Origin: Pseudorhodoferax sp047601025
GTDB lineage: Bacteria; Pseudomonadota; Gammaproteobacteria; Burkholderiales; Burkholderiaceae_C
Assembly: GCF_047601025.1 (NCBI RefSeq)
Contig: NZ_JASGJZ010000001.1
Location: 1,178,001 to 1,242,000, forward strand
Length of the DNA: 64,000 nucleotides
Direction of reading: 5' to 3'
Every line of letters begins with the position of its first letter. The first letter of the stretch is position 1. The notes under the pieces are model-generated. The model saw only the letters and a program-made list of their open reading frames with translations. It was not told the DNA's origin and did no database searches. The position numbers and the translations under genes are program-made. Below, piece after piece: positions 50,138 to 58,708 of this stretch.

Positions 50138-51055
50138 ATGAACCTGCGCCAGCTGCGCTACTTCGCCAAGGTGGTGGAGACCGGCAACATGACGCGCGCC
50201 GCGGCCGAGCTGCTGGTGGCGCAGCCGGCGCTGGGCATGCAGGTGCGCCAGCTGGAGGAAGACCTGGGCGTGGCCCTGCTGCGCCGCCACTCGCGCGGCG
50301 TGGAGGCCACGCCGGCCGGCGCACTGCTGTACCAGCGGGCCTGCGCCATCCTCGGCCTGGTGGAGCAGACGCGGCGCGAGATCGCGTCCATGGCGCCCGA
50401 CGCGGTGCAGGCGGTGCGCCTGGGCATGACGCCCAGCCTGATGCTGGCGATCGGCGCGGCGCTGGCGGTGCGCGTGCGCGAGGCGCTGCCGCACGTGCGG
50501 CTGAGCCTGGCCGAGGAGATGAGCCATGTGCTGGTCGACCAGTTGGTGCGCGAGGAGCTGGACCTGGCGCTGGCCTACGGCGTGCCCGAGCACCCGGCGG
50601 TGGCGCGCGTGGCGCTGCACCACGAGGACCTGGTGCTGGTCACGCTGCCCGGCGGCGCACCGCGCCGGCCGGTGGCGCTGGCCGAGGCGCTGGAGGAACG
50701 GCTGGCCATCCCCGAGCGGCGCGACGTGGTGCGCGAGACGGTGACCGAGGCCGCGCATGCGGCCGGGCTGGAGGTGCGCCTGGCCTACGAGGTGCGCTCC
50801 ATCGCCGCGATCAAGGGCCTGGTACTGCGCGGCGAGGCGGCCAGCATCCTGCCCTACGCCTCGGTCATCTCGGAAGTGCAGGCCGGCCTGCTCGACGCGC
50901 GCGCGGTGGTCGCGCCGGCGCTGCGCCGCACGCTGTACCTGGCCTGGCCGCAGCGCCGCGGCCCGCTGCCGCACGAGGCGGCGCTGGTGGCCGAGATCCG
51001 CGCGGCGCTGGAGGATCTCACCGCGCGGCTCGGGGCGCTGGCGCACCCGGCCTGA
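50138..51055 (+). CDS. LysR-type transcriptional regulator (NAC/CbbR-like, accessory block)
   Basis: A 305-residue regulator with a canonical HTH (MNLRQLRYFAKVVETGNMTRAAAELLVAQPALGMQVRQLE) and a substrate domain similar to those next to Bug and aldolase genes. It begins 20 bases after the ruvA remnant. It is followed in the same direction by a class II aldolase and a Bug protein gene (113 bases), which it probably controls. Confidence 0.9.
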   Translation: MNLRQLRYFAKVVETGNMTRAAAELLVAQPALGMQVRQLEEDLGVALLRRHSRGVEATPAGALLYQRACAILGLVEQTRREIASMAPDAVQAVRLGMTPSLMLAIGAALAVRVREALPHVRLSLAEEMSHVLVDQLVREELDLALAYGVPEHPAVARVALHHEDLVLVTLPGGAPRRPVALAEALEERLAIPERRDVVRETVTEAAHAAGLEVRLAYEVRSIAAIKGLVLRGEAASILPYASVISEVQAGLLDARAVVAPALRRTLYLAWPQRRGPLPHEAALVAEIRAALEDLTARLGALAHPA

Positions 51056-51168
51056 GGCGCGCGGGCCGCCCAAAGAAAATCTTCGGCCAGCGCGAGCCAA
51101 ACGGTATTGGACGCGGCGGCGGCCGCCCGCTCCAATGCGGGGCTTCACCACGCACGAGACACGCCACC

Positions 51169-51885
51169 ATGGGGCTGAACGTTCCCGAAGACCTCGCGCG
51201 CGAGCTGGCGCTGGCCAACCGCATCCTCTACGACCACCAGATCGTCGACGGCCTGGGCCACGCCAGCGTGCGCCATCCGGACGACCCGCAGCTGTTCCTG
51301 CTGTCGGCCAACCGCGCACCGGCGCTGGTGCGGCCGCAGGACATCGTCTGCTACCGGCTGGACGGCAGCGCGCTCGACCCCGAAGCGCCACGCCCCTACC
51401 TGGAGCGCTTCATCCACTCGGAGATCTACCGCGCGCGGCCCGACGTGCAGGCCGTGGTGCACTCGCACTCGATGAGCGTGATCCCGTTCGCCTGCGCAGG
51501 CCAAGCGCTGCGCCCGCTGTTCCACATGGCAGGCTTCCTCGGCGAAGGTTCGGCGCACTTCGAGATCCGCGACGCCGGCGGCGACACCGACATGCTGGTC
51601 AGCAGCCCCTACCTGGGCCAGGCGCTGGCGCGCTCGCTGGGCCAGCACAGCTGCGTGCTGATGCGCGGCCACGGCTCCACCGTGGTGGGCACCGGCCTGC
51701 GCCAGGCGATCTACCGCGCCATCTACGCCGAGGCCAACGCCAAGCTGCAGCTGTCCACCCAGGCGCTGGGCGAGCCGCAGTACCTCAGCACGCGCGAGGC
51801 GCAGCTGTCCTCCGACATGAACGACGGCCAGATCCCGCGCTCGTGGGACCTGTGGGTACAGCGCCTCGGCGCACTGGATTTCTGA
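51169..51885 (+). CDS. Class II aldolase/adducin family protein
   Basis: A 238-residue zinc aldolase-fold protein. Metal ligands: VHSHSMSVIPFA (two His), and MRGHGSTVVG (third His), with the catalytic glutamate not firmly assigned. Family members cleave fuculose- or ribulose-phosphates or decarboxylate hydroxy acids. The start matches the family N-terminus. It pairs with a Bug binding protein, suggesting breakdown of an imported small acid. Confidence 0.88.
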   Translation: MGLNVPEDLARELALANRILYDHQIVDGLGHASVRHPDDPQLFLLSANRAPALVRPQDIVCYRLDGSALDPEAPRPYLERFIHSEIYRARPDVQAVVHSHSMSVIPFACAGQALRPLFHMAGFLGEGSAHFEIRDAGGDTDMLVSSPYLGQALARSLGQHSCVLMRGHGSTVVGTGLRQAIYRAIYAEANAKLQLSTQALGEPQYLSTREAQLSSDMNDGQIPRSWDLWVQRLGALDF

Positions 51886-51898
51886 CATGGAGGCACGC

Positions 51899-52870
51899 AT
51901 GCAACGACGCCCTCTTCTCGCCACCCTGTGCCTGACCGCCGCGGCCCTGGCCGGCGGCCCGGCCGCGGCGCAGAGCTACCCGAACCGCGCGGTGCGCCTG
52001 ATCGTGCCCTACGGCACCGGCGGCGGCTCGGACATCCTGGCGCGCCAGATCGGCGCCGAGCTGCAGCAGGCCTGGGGCCAGGCCGTCGCGGTGGAGAACA
52101 AGGCCGGCGCCTCCGGCAACATCGGCAGCATGGAAGTGGTGCGCGCGCCGGCCGACGGCTACACGCTGCTGCTGCAGAACAGCACCATGCTGACCAACCT
52201 GGGCGTGCAGGGCAAGCTGCCCTACGACCACGAGAAGGACCTCACGCCCATCCTGCTGCTGGGCGTGACGCCGATCGCGCTGGCCGCCCATCCCTCGGCC
52301 GACGTGAGCGACCTGAAGTCGCTGGTGGCCGCCGCCCGGGCCAAGCCCGGCGGCCTGGCCTACGGCTCCTGCGGCATCGGCACGCCGCAGCACTTCGCGA
52401 TGGAACTGGTCAAGCAGAAGGCCGGCTTCGAGGCGGCACATGCCGGCTACAAGGGCTGTGTGCCGGCCGTGACCGACGTGGTCGGCGGGCAGATCCCGCT
52501 GGCCATGGTCAGCGCCAACCTGCTCGCGCCCTACGCGAAAGCCGGTCGGCTGAAGGTGGTGGGCGTGACCACGCCGCGCCGCTACGCGCTGCTGCCCGAC
52601 ACGCCCACCTTCGAGGAACAGGGCTTGAAGCCGCTGGACTTCTCCACCTGGTTCGCGCTGATGGGGCCGGCCAAGATGCCGCCCGACGTGGTGGCCAGGA
52701 TCGCGGCCGACGTCAGTCGCATCCTGGACAAGCCGGCGGTGCAGGCCAACCTGTCCAGCGCCGGCGTGGAGCCGCTGCGCGGCGATGCCGCCGCGCTGGC
52801 GCGCCTGATCCGCGAAGACGCGGCGCGCTACGTGGCGCTGGCGCGCGCGGCCGGCATCAAGGCCGAGTGA
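51899..52870 (+). CDS. Bug-family tripartite tricarboxylate transporter binding protein
   Basis: A 323-residue exported binding protein of the Bug/TctC family, very expanded in Burkholderiales. Signal peptide to about AAAQ (cut near residue 22), then YPNRAVRLIVPYGTGGGSDILARQ, the ligand loop KAGASGNIGS and LAYGSCGIGTPQH. It probably binds a carboxylate. An upstream ATG (51887) overlaps its own GGAGG, so the start is placed at 51899 where that site is 6 bases away. No TctA/TctB membrane genes are nearby. Confidence 0.9.
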   Translation: MQRRPLLATLCLTAAALAGGPAAAQSYPNRAVRLIVPYGTGGGSDILARQIGAELQQAWGQAVAVENKAGASGNIGSMEVVRAPADGYTLLLQNSTMLTNLGVQGKLPYDHEKDLTPILLLGVTPIALAAHPSADVSDLKSLVAAARAKPGGLAYGSCGIGTPQHFAMELVKQKAGFEAAHAGYKGCVPAVTDVVGGQIPLAMVSANLLAPYAKAGRLKVVGVTTPRRYALLPDTPTFEEQGLKPLDFSTWFALMGPAKMPPDVVARIAADVSRILDKPAVQANLSSAGVEPLRGDAAALARLIREDAARYVALARAAGIKAE

Positions 52871-53348
52871 CCGGGTCCACGGCGACGGCGCCCGGTCGGT
52901 GCCGCTGCAGGCGGCCTGCGCGGCCGGCGCAGGGCGGCCCTCTCCCGCGCGGTCGGAAGCCCTGCCATCCGGCCGGTCATCCCGGGCCGTGATGCCGCCC
53001 CGGGGCCGTCGGGCCAGGACTTGGACGGCGTGGCGCCGCCGTTCGGCTTCAGCGCGATTCGACGGGCCGAAGCGGCCCCTGAAGCGCACGGCGGCCGGCA
53101 CGGTGCGGCCGGACGACGCCACCGCTGCGCATCCCGTCGCCGCAGGCAGGCTTTCCCGAACTGCCCGCGACCGAGATGCGGCTGGACAAGGCCGGCTGGG
53201 AACTGCCGCGCGCGGCCCCATGCCTCTACGCCTCTACGAATACCTGCGCGAGCAGCTGCCGCCCTGGCGCGCGCGGGAAAGGGACGCCGCGGGAAAACCG
53301 CCGGACCGGGAGCCCCGGAACGCCGGCATGGCCTTGCGGGCCGGGCGT
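52871..53348. other. Gene-free stretch between the Bug gene and ybeY
   Basis: No convincing gene is present. It begins with the 25-bp duplicate of the monooxygenase 3' end (52894-52918). Small open frames such as the one near 53176 have biased or basic compositions and no recognisable motif. It may hold a remnant of an older duplicated locus. Confidence 0.6.
52894..52918 (+). repeat. 25-bp exact duplicate of the monooxygenase 3' end, copy 2
   Basis: Exactly matches 49774-49798 and encodes SVPLQAA in one frame, then continues without the stop into unrelated sequence. No other part of a second monooxygenase was recognised here. Confidence 0.8.
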
Positions 53349-53798
53349 TCAGCCGTAGGGCGCAGCGAACCCCAGCCGCAGCAGGATCTCGGTTTCGCGC
53401 GCCTCCATGGCCTCGGCGTCCGCCTCGCCGGTCTCGTGGTCCCAGCCCTGGGCGTGCAGCGCGCCGTGCACCAGCAGGTGCGCATAGTGCGCCTGCAGCG
53501 GCTTGCCGGCCTCGCGCGCCTCGCGTTCGACCACCGGCGCGCACAGCACCAGGTCGGCCGCCACCACGGGCTCGCTGGCGTAGTCGAAGGTCAGCACGTT
53601 GGTCGCGTAGTCGCGGCCGCGGTAGTCGCGGTTCAGCGCCTGGCCCTCCTCGGCGCCGACGATGCGCACGGCGATCTCGGCGTCGCGCTCCAGCGCATGG
53701 CGGATCCAGCGCGCGACCTTGTGGCGCGGCAGCGCGGCGCGGTGCGCGGCCGCGCCGTCGAACGCCGCGAACTGCAGCGATAGCTGCAGCGCGTTCAT
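53349..53798 (-). CDS. ybeY: Endoribonuclease/rRNA maturation factor YbeY
   Basis: A 149-residue metal-dependent RNase that matures 16S rRNA 3' ends and helps ribosome quality control. The zinc motif HGALHAQGWDH contains H111, H115 and H121. Other landmarks are LNRDYRGRDYATNVLTFDY. Its start overlaps the phoH stop (ATGA at 53795-53798), the normal phoH-ybeY arrangement. Confidence 0.95.
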   Translation of the reverse strand: MNALQLSLQFAAFDGAAAHRAALPRHKVARWIRHALERDAEIAVRIVGAEEGQALNRDYRGRDYATNVLTFDYASEPVVAADLVLCAPVVEREAREAGKPLQAHYAHLLVHGALHAQGWDHETGEADAEAMEARETEILLRLGFAAPYG

Positions 53799-54790
53799 CG
53801 CCCGCCCCGGCGCGCGCGCACCGCCTGCTCGGCCGCGTCGCGCCCGTCGCCAGCCTCGGGCGCGCGCCCGCGCGCGTCGTAGGCATCGACGATGCGCGCC
53901 ACCAGCGGGTGGCGCACCACGTCGGCGCTGGTCAGCCGGCTGATCGCGATGCCCTGCACGCGGCGCAGCACGCGCTCGGCATCGACCAGGCCCGACAGCT
54001 GTTGCTTGGGCAGGTCGATCTGGCTCACGTCGCCGGTGACCACGGCCTTGGCGCCGAAGCCGATGCGGGTGAGGAACATCTTCATCTGCTCGGGCGTGGT
54101 GTTCTGCGCCTCGTCCAGGATCACGAAGGCGTTGTTCAGCGTGCGCCCGCGCATGAAGGCCAAGGGCGCGATCTCCAGCGCGTTGCGCTCGAAGCTCTTG
54201 GCCACGCGCTCCGGGCCCATCAGGTCGTACAGCGCGTCGTACAGCGGGCGCAGGTAGGGGTCGATCTTCTGCGTCAGGTCGCCGGGCAGGAAGCCCAGCC
54301 GCTCGCCGGCCTCCACGGCCGGGCGCGTCAGCACGATGCGCTGCACGGCCGAGCGCTCCAGCGCGTCGACCGCGCAGGCCACCGCCAGGTAGGTCTTGCC
54401 GGTGCCGGCCGGGCCGATGCCGAAGGTGATGTCGTGGCGCGCGATGTTGTCCAGGTAGGTCGCCTGGTTCGGCGTGCGCGCCTTCAGGTCGCCGCGGCGC
54501 GTCAGCAGCGGCGGGCCGTCGTCGGCCCCGCCCATCGCGGCGTCGCCGGCCAGCATCAGCTGCACGGTGCCGGTCGCGATCGGGCGGCCGGCGATCTCGT
54601 ACATGGCCTGCAGCACCTCCAGCGCGCGCTGCGCCTTCGCCTTGGGGCCTTCGATGCGGAACTGCTCCTGCCGGTGCGCGACCCGGACCTGCAGCGCGGC
54701 CTCGATCTGGCGCAGGTGCGCGTCCATGGGGCCGCACAGGTGGGCCAGGCGGGTGTTGTTGGGGGGCGAGAAGTCGTGGCGGACGATCAT
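53795..54790 (-). CDS. phoH: PhoH-family ATPase
   Basis: A 331-residue P-loop protein of the PhoH/YbeZ group: Walker A GPAGTGKTYLA, LTRPAVEAGERLGFLPGDL, and Walker B VILDEAQNTTPEQMKMFL. It probably works with YbeY on RNA. The start MIVRHDFSPP lies 35 bases from the divergent ruvA ATG; the two promoters share this short gap. Confidence 0.95.
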   Translation of the reverse strand: MIVRHDFSPPNNTRLAHLCGPMDAHLRQIEAALQVRVAHRQEQFRIEGPKAKAQRALEVLQAMYEIAGRPIATGTVQLMLAGDAAMGGADDGPPLLTRRGDLKARTPNQATYLDNIARHDITFGIGPAGTGKTYLAVACAVDALERSAVQRIVLTRPAVEAGERLGFLPGDLTQKIDPYLRPLYDALYDLMGPERVAKSFERNALEIAPLAFMRGRTLNNAFVILDEAQNTTPEQMKMFLTRIGFGAKAVVTGDVSQIDLPKQQLSGLVDAERVLRRVQGIAISRLTSADVVRHPLVARIVDAYDARGRAPEAGDGRDAAEQAVRARRGGR

Positions 54791-54825
54791 GGGCCGCGAT
54801 TGTCGCGCCGCTACCATCGCGGCCC

Positions 54826-55401
54826 ATGATCGGACGACTGCAGGGCCTGCTGGCCGAGAAGAACCCGCCCCAGGTGCTGGTGGACTGCCAGGGCGTGGGC
54901 TACGAGGTGGACGTGCCGATGAGCACCTTCTACAACCTGCCGGCGCTGGGCGAGCGCGTGACGCTGCTGACGCATTTCGTCGTGCGCGAGGACGCCCAGC
55001 TGCTCTACGGCTTCGGCACCGCGGCCGAGCGCAACGCCTTCCGCCAGCTGATCCGCATCAGCGGCGTGGGGCCGCGCACGGCGCTGGCGGTGCTGTCGGG
55101 CCTGGGCGTGGCCGACCTGGCGCAGGCCGTCACGCTGCAGGAGAGCGGCCGGCTGGTCAAGGTGCCCGGCATCGGCAAGAAGACGGCCGAGCGGCTGCTG
55201 CTGGAGCTCAAGGGCAAGCTCGGCGCCGACATCGGCCCGCAGGCCGCCGTGGCCGACGAGCACCAGGCCGACATCCTGCAGGCGCTGCTGGCGCTCGGCT
55301 ACAGCGACAAGGAGGCCGCCGCCGCGCTGAAGGCGCTGCCCAAGGACGTGGGCGTCAGCGAGGGCATCAAGCTGGCGCTGAAGGCCTTGTCGAAGGGATG
55401 A
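54826..55401 (+). CDS. ruvA: Holliday junction DNA helicase subunit RuvA
   Basis: A 191-residue protein (203 in E. coli) that binds Holliday junctions and loads RuvB. Order: OB-fold (1-63), tandem HhH with ISGVGPRTALAVLSGLG and KVPGIGKKTAERLLLELK (about 64-140), and the C-terminal RuvB-binding domain (ILQALLALGYSDKEAAAALKAL, 146-191). Neither ruvB nor ruvC is adjacent here. A truncated copy lies at 49923-50117. Confidence 0.96.
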   Translation: MIGRLQGLLAEKNPPQVLVDCQGVGYEVDVPMSTFYNLPALGERVTLLTHFVVREDAQLLYGFGTAAERNAFRQLIRISGVGPRTALAVLSGLGVADLAQAVTLQESGRLVKVPGIGKKTAERLLLELKGKLGADIGPQAAVADEHQADILQALLALGYSDKEAAAALKALPKDVGVSEGIKLALKALSKG

Positions 55402-55468
55402 GGCCTGCGCCATGGGCGCGCGATCGGTTACGGTGACAGGCCTGTCCCAGGCCCGACGGGAGGTCCCC

Positions 55469-55768
55469 ATGCTCTGGCGTTTCTCCGCCAACAACACCCA
55501 CCTGTACCCAGGCGCCCTGCTGCGCAGCCTCGATGCCCCCGGCAAGGGCGCACTGTCGGCCGGCGATGCGCTGCTGGTGGAGTTCAGCGACGGCGTCGCC
55601 GCCAGCGGCCAGTTGCTGCACGCCGGGCCGAATGCGGCCGTGCTGCAGATGCCGGCCTACCGCACCCGGCGCCAAACGACGGTCGCGGCGCGAAGCTGGC
55701 GCCTCGTTCCCGGCGGCACGCCGGGCCTGGTGCGCGTGCAGACGCCACTGCCCACCGCATCGGCGTAA
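55469..55768 (+). CDS. Hypothetical protein
   Basis: A 99-residue protein beginning MLWRFSANNTHLYPGALLRSLD, with alternating small residues like a beta-rich domain (ALLVEFSDGVAASGQLLHAG). No domain recognised. The ATG at 55469 follows a GGGAGG; an earlier ATG (55412) gives 118 residues but fits worse. It follows ruvA and precedes a decayed stretch. Confidence 0.55.
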   Translation: MLWRFSANNTHLYPGALLRSLDAPGKGALSAGDALLVEFSDGVAASGQLLHAGPNAAVLQMPAYRTRRQTTVAARSWRLVPGGTPGLVRVQTPLPTASA

Positions 55769-55878
55769 GCCCTGGGCGGCCGCCCCATCGACAACACGCC
55801 AGTCGGCCAGCGAAAGCGGCTTTCGCCAGGACTCGGTTGCCGGGCAGCGCTTCAAGCCCCCGGGCCCTTGGTGGTCCT

Positions 55879-56319
55879 TCACCGCGGCCATTCGAGGACG
55901 GCACGTGCCAGCGCGCCGGCGCCGATGACGATCGGCACCAGCGGCCACACCAGCCCCTACGGACATCCAGGGCGAAGAGGAACAGCCGCGCCAGAGCCGA
56001 CAGCACGAGGCCGCCGATCAGCGCGCCGATGGCGCAGCCGGTTCCGCCGCGGTGGCGCCACGGTCAGCACCAGCTTGCGGGCATCGGCATCCTGGCGCCT
56101 CCGCAGGTGGTTGACGATCGGTGTGACCACCGTTTCCCAGTCGGCGATGCATGGACCCCGCGCTCGCAGAGCATCGCGTTCGGGCCTGGGCCGGTACGGA
56201 ATCTCGAGCTTCTGCGTGGGAACGCCGGCATGGCGCAGGAAGCCTTCGAAGGCATTCCTGTGCTTCGTCCAGATCGGTCCCAGCCGCTGCTGGCGCCGCG
56301 GCCACCCGCCCAAGGCCAC
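55879..56319 (-). pseudogene. Disrupted gene for a small membrane protein
   Basis: On the minus strand, homologous-looking coding runs in three frames: first WTKHRNAFEGFLRHAGVPTQ with RPERDALRARGPCIADWETV, then GCAIGALIGGLVLSALARLF, then WPLVPIVIGAGALARAVLEW ending at a TGA (55881-55879). Each fragment looks like genuine protein, with two likely membrane helices, but at least two frameshifts (about 56045 and 55960) separate them. The family is not recognised. GTG at 56319 is a possible start. Confidence 0.5.
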
Positions 56320-56353
56320 CGCGGCAACAGCGGCCGGCGCTGCAGCCGCAAGC

Positions 56354-56902
56354 TCAGTACCGGTTCTTGCCCAGGAACTTCCGCTCCGTCACCCGCCAGG
56401 TGCCCTGCTGCTGCTCCAGCAGGTACTGGTACCTGTTGCTGGGGAAGTTGTTGGGGTCGTTGCCCGCATGCTCGGACGAGACGATGACGAACCGCCGGTC
56501 GCCGGCCCTCTCCAGCTTCCGGATGAACCGCGGGTCGACCACCTGGCCCAGCACCTGGCCGAAGGCGGCATTGCTGCGCACCAGGAACGGCCGCGACGCC
56601 GAATACCGCCCCACCTCGCTGACGAAGTACGAGGACGTGCCCGAGCCGCGGTTGCAGCCCATGTCGCCCCCCCACAGGATGAAATAGGTGGACCAGCCGC
56701 CTGCCGCATCCCGCTCGACCGTGTGGATGTTCGCGTAGTTCTCCGCGGCACCCGGGTGCGCCTCGAACGTCGTATCGCAAGCCACCGTCTGGGAATGCTT
56801 GACCAGCACCTCCAGTGCCTGGAGCTTCTCCTGGGCCTCGGTGTCGGCCTGGGCCAGGGTGGACGCACCGAGCAGCAGCGCGGCGAGCAGGGTTGTTTTC
56901 AC
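56354..56902 (-). CDS. Exported hypothetical protein
   Basis: A 182-residue secreted protein with a GTG start and a clear signal peptide (MKTTLLAALLLGASTLAQA, cut near residue 19), followed by a compact domain with two Cys (VACDTTFEAH; GGDMGCNRGSGTS) that may form a disulfide. AGGAGGT lies 8 bases before the GTG. The family is not recognised. It is followed by the disrupted membrane-protein gene. Confidence 0.65.
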   Translation of the reverse strand: MKTTLLAALLLGASTLAQADTEAQEKLQALEVLVKHSQTVACDTTFEAHPGAAENYANIHTVERDAAGGWSTYFILWGGDMGCNRGSGTSSYFVSEVGRYSASRPFLVRSNAAFGQVLGQVVDPRFIRKLERAGDRRFVIVSSEHAGNDPNNFPSNRYQYLLEQQQGTWRVTERKFLGKNRY

Positions 56903-57086
56903 GTGGGGACCTCCTTCGGTTGGACCGGGCGGCCGGACGCCGCCTCGGCCTTGCAGCCACCCGGGAAGTGTCGCCCGGCCGGCCGGCCGACACTTGGCCA
57001 GGAACCGTCGACGGACCACATGCGACACAGCCCCCTGGGCTATTTTTCATCCGGCCCCATGGTCCACGCCATCCGCCGGAAAGACG

Positions 57087-57743
57087 CTAGATCACCCCGT
57101 CCTTCTGCATCGACTGGACGATGACCTGCACGAAGGAATTGACCAGTTCCGGCATGGAGTTGTAGCCGGCGGACGTGGTGGTCGCGGCGGACCAGATCAC
57201 GGTGGCGTCCTTGGTTTCCAGCAAACGGGTGTCGACATGCACGTTCTGCGTGGTCGTCACCGACGGCGGGATCGAGGGGGCCCACATGGTGTTCCAGTAG
57301 CCGGCCCAGCCACCCCAGCCTGGGCCCCAGCCCATGCCTGCGCCCCAGCCCGGCCCCCACGCCGGCCCCATGACCATGCCCGGATCGACGTTGACCTGCG
57401 AGCTGACGTTGGTCACGCGCGACACCAGCGCATACGACACGCCGGCCTGGGTGACCACGGCACGCAGCTGCTCCTGGGTGACCTCGCCGTCGCGGGCCAG
57501 GAACTTGTAGGACTGCACGGCCTTGACGCCCTGGCCGGACAGCTGCTGGACCATGCGGTCCTCGATCAGCCGGCGGTTGGTGGCGTCTTTCGTGGCGGCC
57601 ATGACCATCACGTTGTCCACCGGCTTCTTGCCGGCAAACTGCGGGTTGACCCACTGCGCGTCCAGCGACGTGGGGGAACTCGCGCACCCCGCCAGCACGA
57701 CGGCAACCATTGCAAACAGGGCCACACTCAAGCGCTTCAGCAT
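57087..57743 (-). CDS. Lipoprotein with a Gly/Trp-rich insertion (DUF4136-like)
   Basis: A 218-residue lipoprotein: signal peptide with lipobox LAGC (Cys 20), a domain with NVMVMAATKDATNRRLIEDRM, then a short low-complexity insertion (GPAWGPGWGAGMGWGPGWGG, about residues 128-147) and a C-terminal part with VDTRLLETKDATVIWSAATTT. The overall pattern resembles DUF4136-type envelope lipoproteins. The function is unknown. ATG at 57743. Confidence 0.75.
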   Translation of the reverse strand: MLKRLSVALFAMVAVVLAGCASSPTSLDAQWVNPQFAGKKPVDNVMVMAATKDATNRRLIEDRMVQQLSGQGVKAVQSYKFLARDGEVTQEQLRAVVTQAGVSYALVSRVTNVSSQVNVDPGMVMGPAWGPGWGAGMGWGPGWGGWAGYWNTMWAPSIPPSVTTTQNVHVDTRLLETKDATVIWSAATTTSAGYNSMPELVNSFVQVIVQSMQKDGVI

Positions 57744-57952
57744 GTTGAATACTCCAGGTTGGTGGTTCGTTCATTCGGGCATGGAAAGGATGGAGCCCCC
57801 TCGGTGAGATCGCGCCGCACCCCATCGCCCAGCCCTGCCGGGCCCCGGACTTTATCCGTATCGCCACCACCAAGCCCTTTCCCAAGGCGGCCAATCCGTC
57901 GCTGGGCCGCTCTACACCGCACCCTCCCACTTCATGCCGTGGCGGGTGCGAT

Positions 57953-58200
57953 ATGGCCAGCCGCAGGCCCGCCGACTCGGGCCTCGTGCACACGGTGCTC
58001 GCCACGGCGGCCGACATCCACGACGTGCCGCACGCCGGTGCGCTGCTGCACGGCCAGGAGCGCATGGCTTTCGGCGATGCCGGGCACCGGCGTGGACAAA
58101 CGCGAAGAAGCGCACGGCCGGCGGGCATGTGGCGATGCCGCCGGGCAGGCACCGGCAGTGGGACTCCAAGCGCAGCCGCTACAAGGAGCCGGCCAAGAAC
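57953..58200 (+). mobile_element. Decayed IS5-family transposase fragment
   Basis: Three frames read in turn give typical IS5 transposase segments: RPADSGLVHTVLATAADIHD with PHAGALLHGQERMAFGDAGHR, then VDKREEAHG, then GGHVAMPPGRHRQWDS. These match the C-terminal catalytic part (ADSGLxHTVxxTAANxxD and WHVAMRPGK-type motifs). At least two frameshifts and lack of both ends show it is a dead remnant. Confidence 0.7.
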
Positions 58201-58448
58201 AAGGCACTGTCGTTCAGCCTGTCCGGGCAGGCCAATCGCGTCATCGCCAAGCGATCACTGCTGGCCGCCCCCATGCCCGAGGTGCGGCTTGAATGCGCAC
58301 AGTGGCCTCGAGGCAAGTGCAAAGGGGCCTGCATGACGGCAGTGCAGGACAGGACGCATAAACCCGGCCCACCACGCCTTCGCATCGCGCTCGTATGAAG
58401 CCGTCATGCACCGCTCATGAGCAGCGAATCCTTGGTCGTCCCATGACA

Positions 58449-58509
58449 CCCGTACCCCAGAAAAGTTGATTGCGATGAAATCATCGCTGGGCCCGGATCG
58501 GGGTACGGG
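58449..58509. repeat. Nested inverted repeat
   Basis: An outer perfect 10-bp pair (cccgtacccc 58449-58458; ggggtacggg 58500-58509) encloses an inner perfect 7-bp hairpin (gcgatga 58472-58478; tcatcgc 58481-58487). It lies between the IS remnant and the tRNA terminator. It may be an IS terminus or a small REP-like element. Confidence 0.5.
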
Positions 58510-58579
58510 CGAATCCGGAATGTCACGGAACCGTCTGGGACGTTCTGAGCGCGATTTCGGAGCTAAGTCCTTGTCGCAC

Positions 58580-58612
58580 AAACAAAAACGCCTAGTCGGG
58601 AGGGACTAGGCG
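58580..58612 (-). terminator. Rho-independent terminator of tRNA-Phe
   Basis: On the minus strand a 9-bp stem (cgcctagtc 58612-58604 against gactaggcg 58597-58589, 6-base loop) is followed by TTTTTGTTTGT. It lies 9 bases downstream of the tRNA 3' end. Confidence 0.9.
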
Positions 58613-58620
58613 TAGATGAT

Positions 58621-58696
58621 TGGTGGCCTGGGGCGGAATCGAACCACCGACACGCGGATTTTCAATCCGCTGCTCTACCAACTGAGCTACCGGGCC
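58621..58696 (-). tRNA. tRNA-Phe (anticodon GAA)
   Basis: A 76-base tRNA with all stems: acceptor GGCCCGG/CCAGGCC (one wobble), D-arm GCTC-AGTTGGTA-GAGC, anticodon stem GCGGA-TTGAAAA-TCCGC with anticodon GAA, T-arm GGTGG-TTCGATT-CCGCC and encoded CCA. A TATAAT -10 element lies 13 bases upstream (58714-58709) and a terminator downstream, so it is a single-gene transcript sited just after ntrX. Confidence 0.98.
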
Positions 58697-58708
58697 GTGA
58701 AGCCTGCC

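Larger units (their letters stand above)
57744..58620. other. Gene-poor stretch with IS remnant and hairpin
   Basis: From the lipoprotein start to the tRNA there is no intact gene. It holds a decayed IS5-type transposase (about 57953-58200) and a structured inverted repeat (58449-58509). GC content looks lower than in the flanks. A frame on the minus strand in 58430-58580 (DLAPKSRSERPRRFRDIPDS) is open but no family was recognised. Confidence 0.6.

Noticed and set aside
53176..53358. Short open frame before ybeY
   Set aside because: 60 residues, basic and Cys-rich composition, no ribosome site, no recognisable motif; left as gene-free sequence.
58255..58581. Minus-strand open frame of 108 residues between IS remnant and tRNA
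   Set aside because: Spans the nested inverted repeat, has no ribosome site and changes character halfway; could be an IS-end reading frame but cannot be supported.
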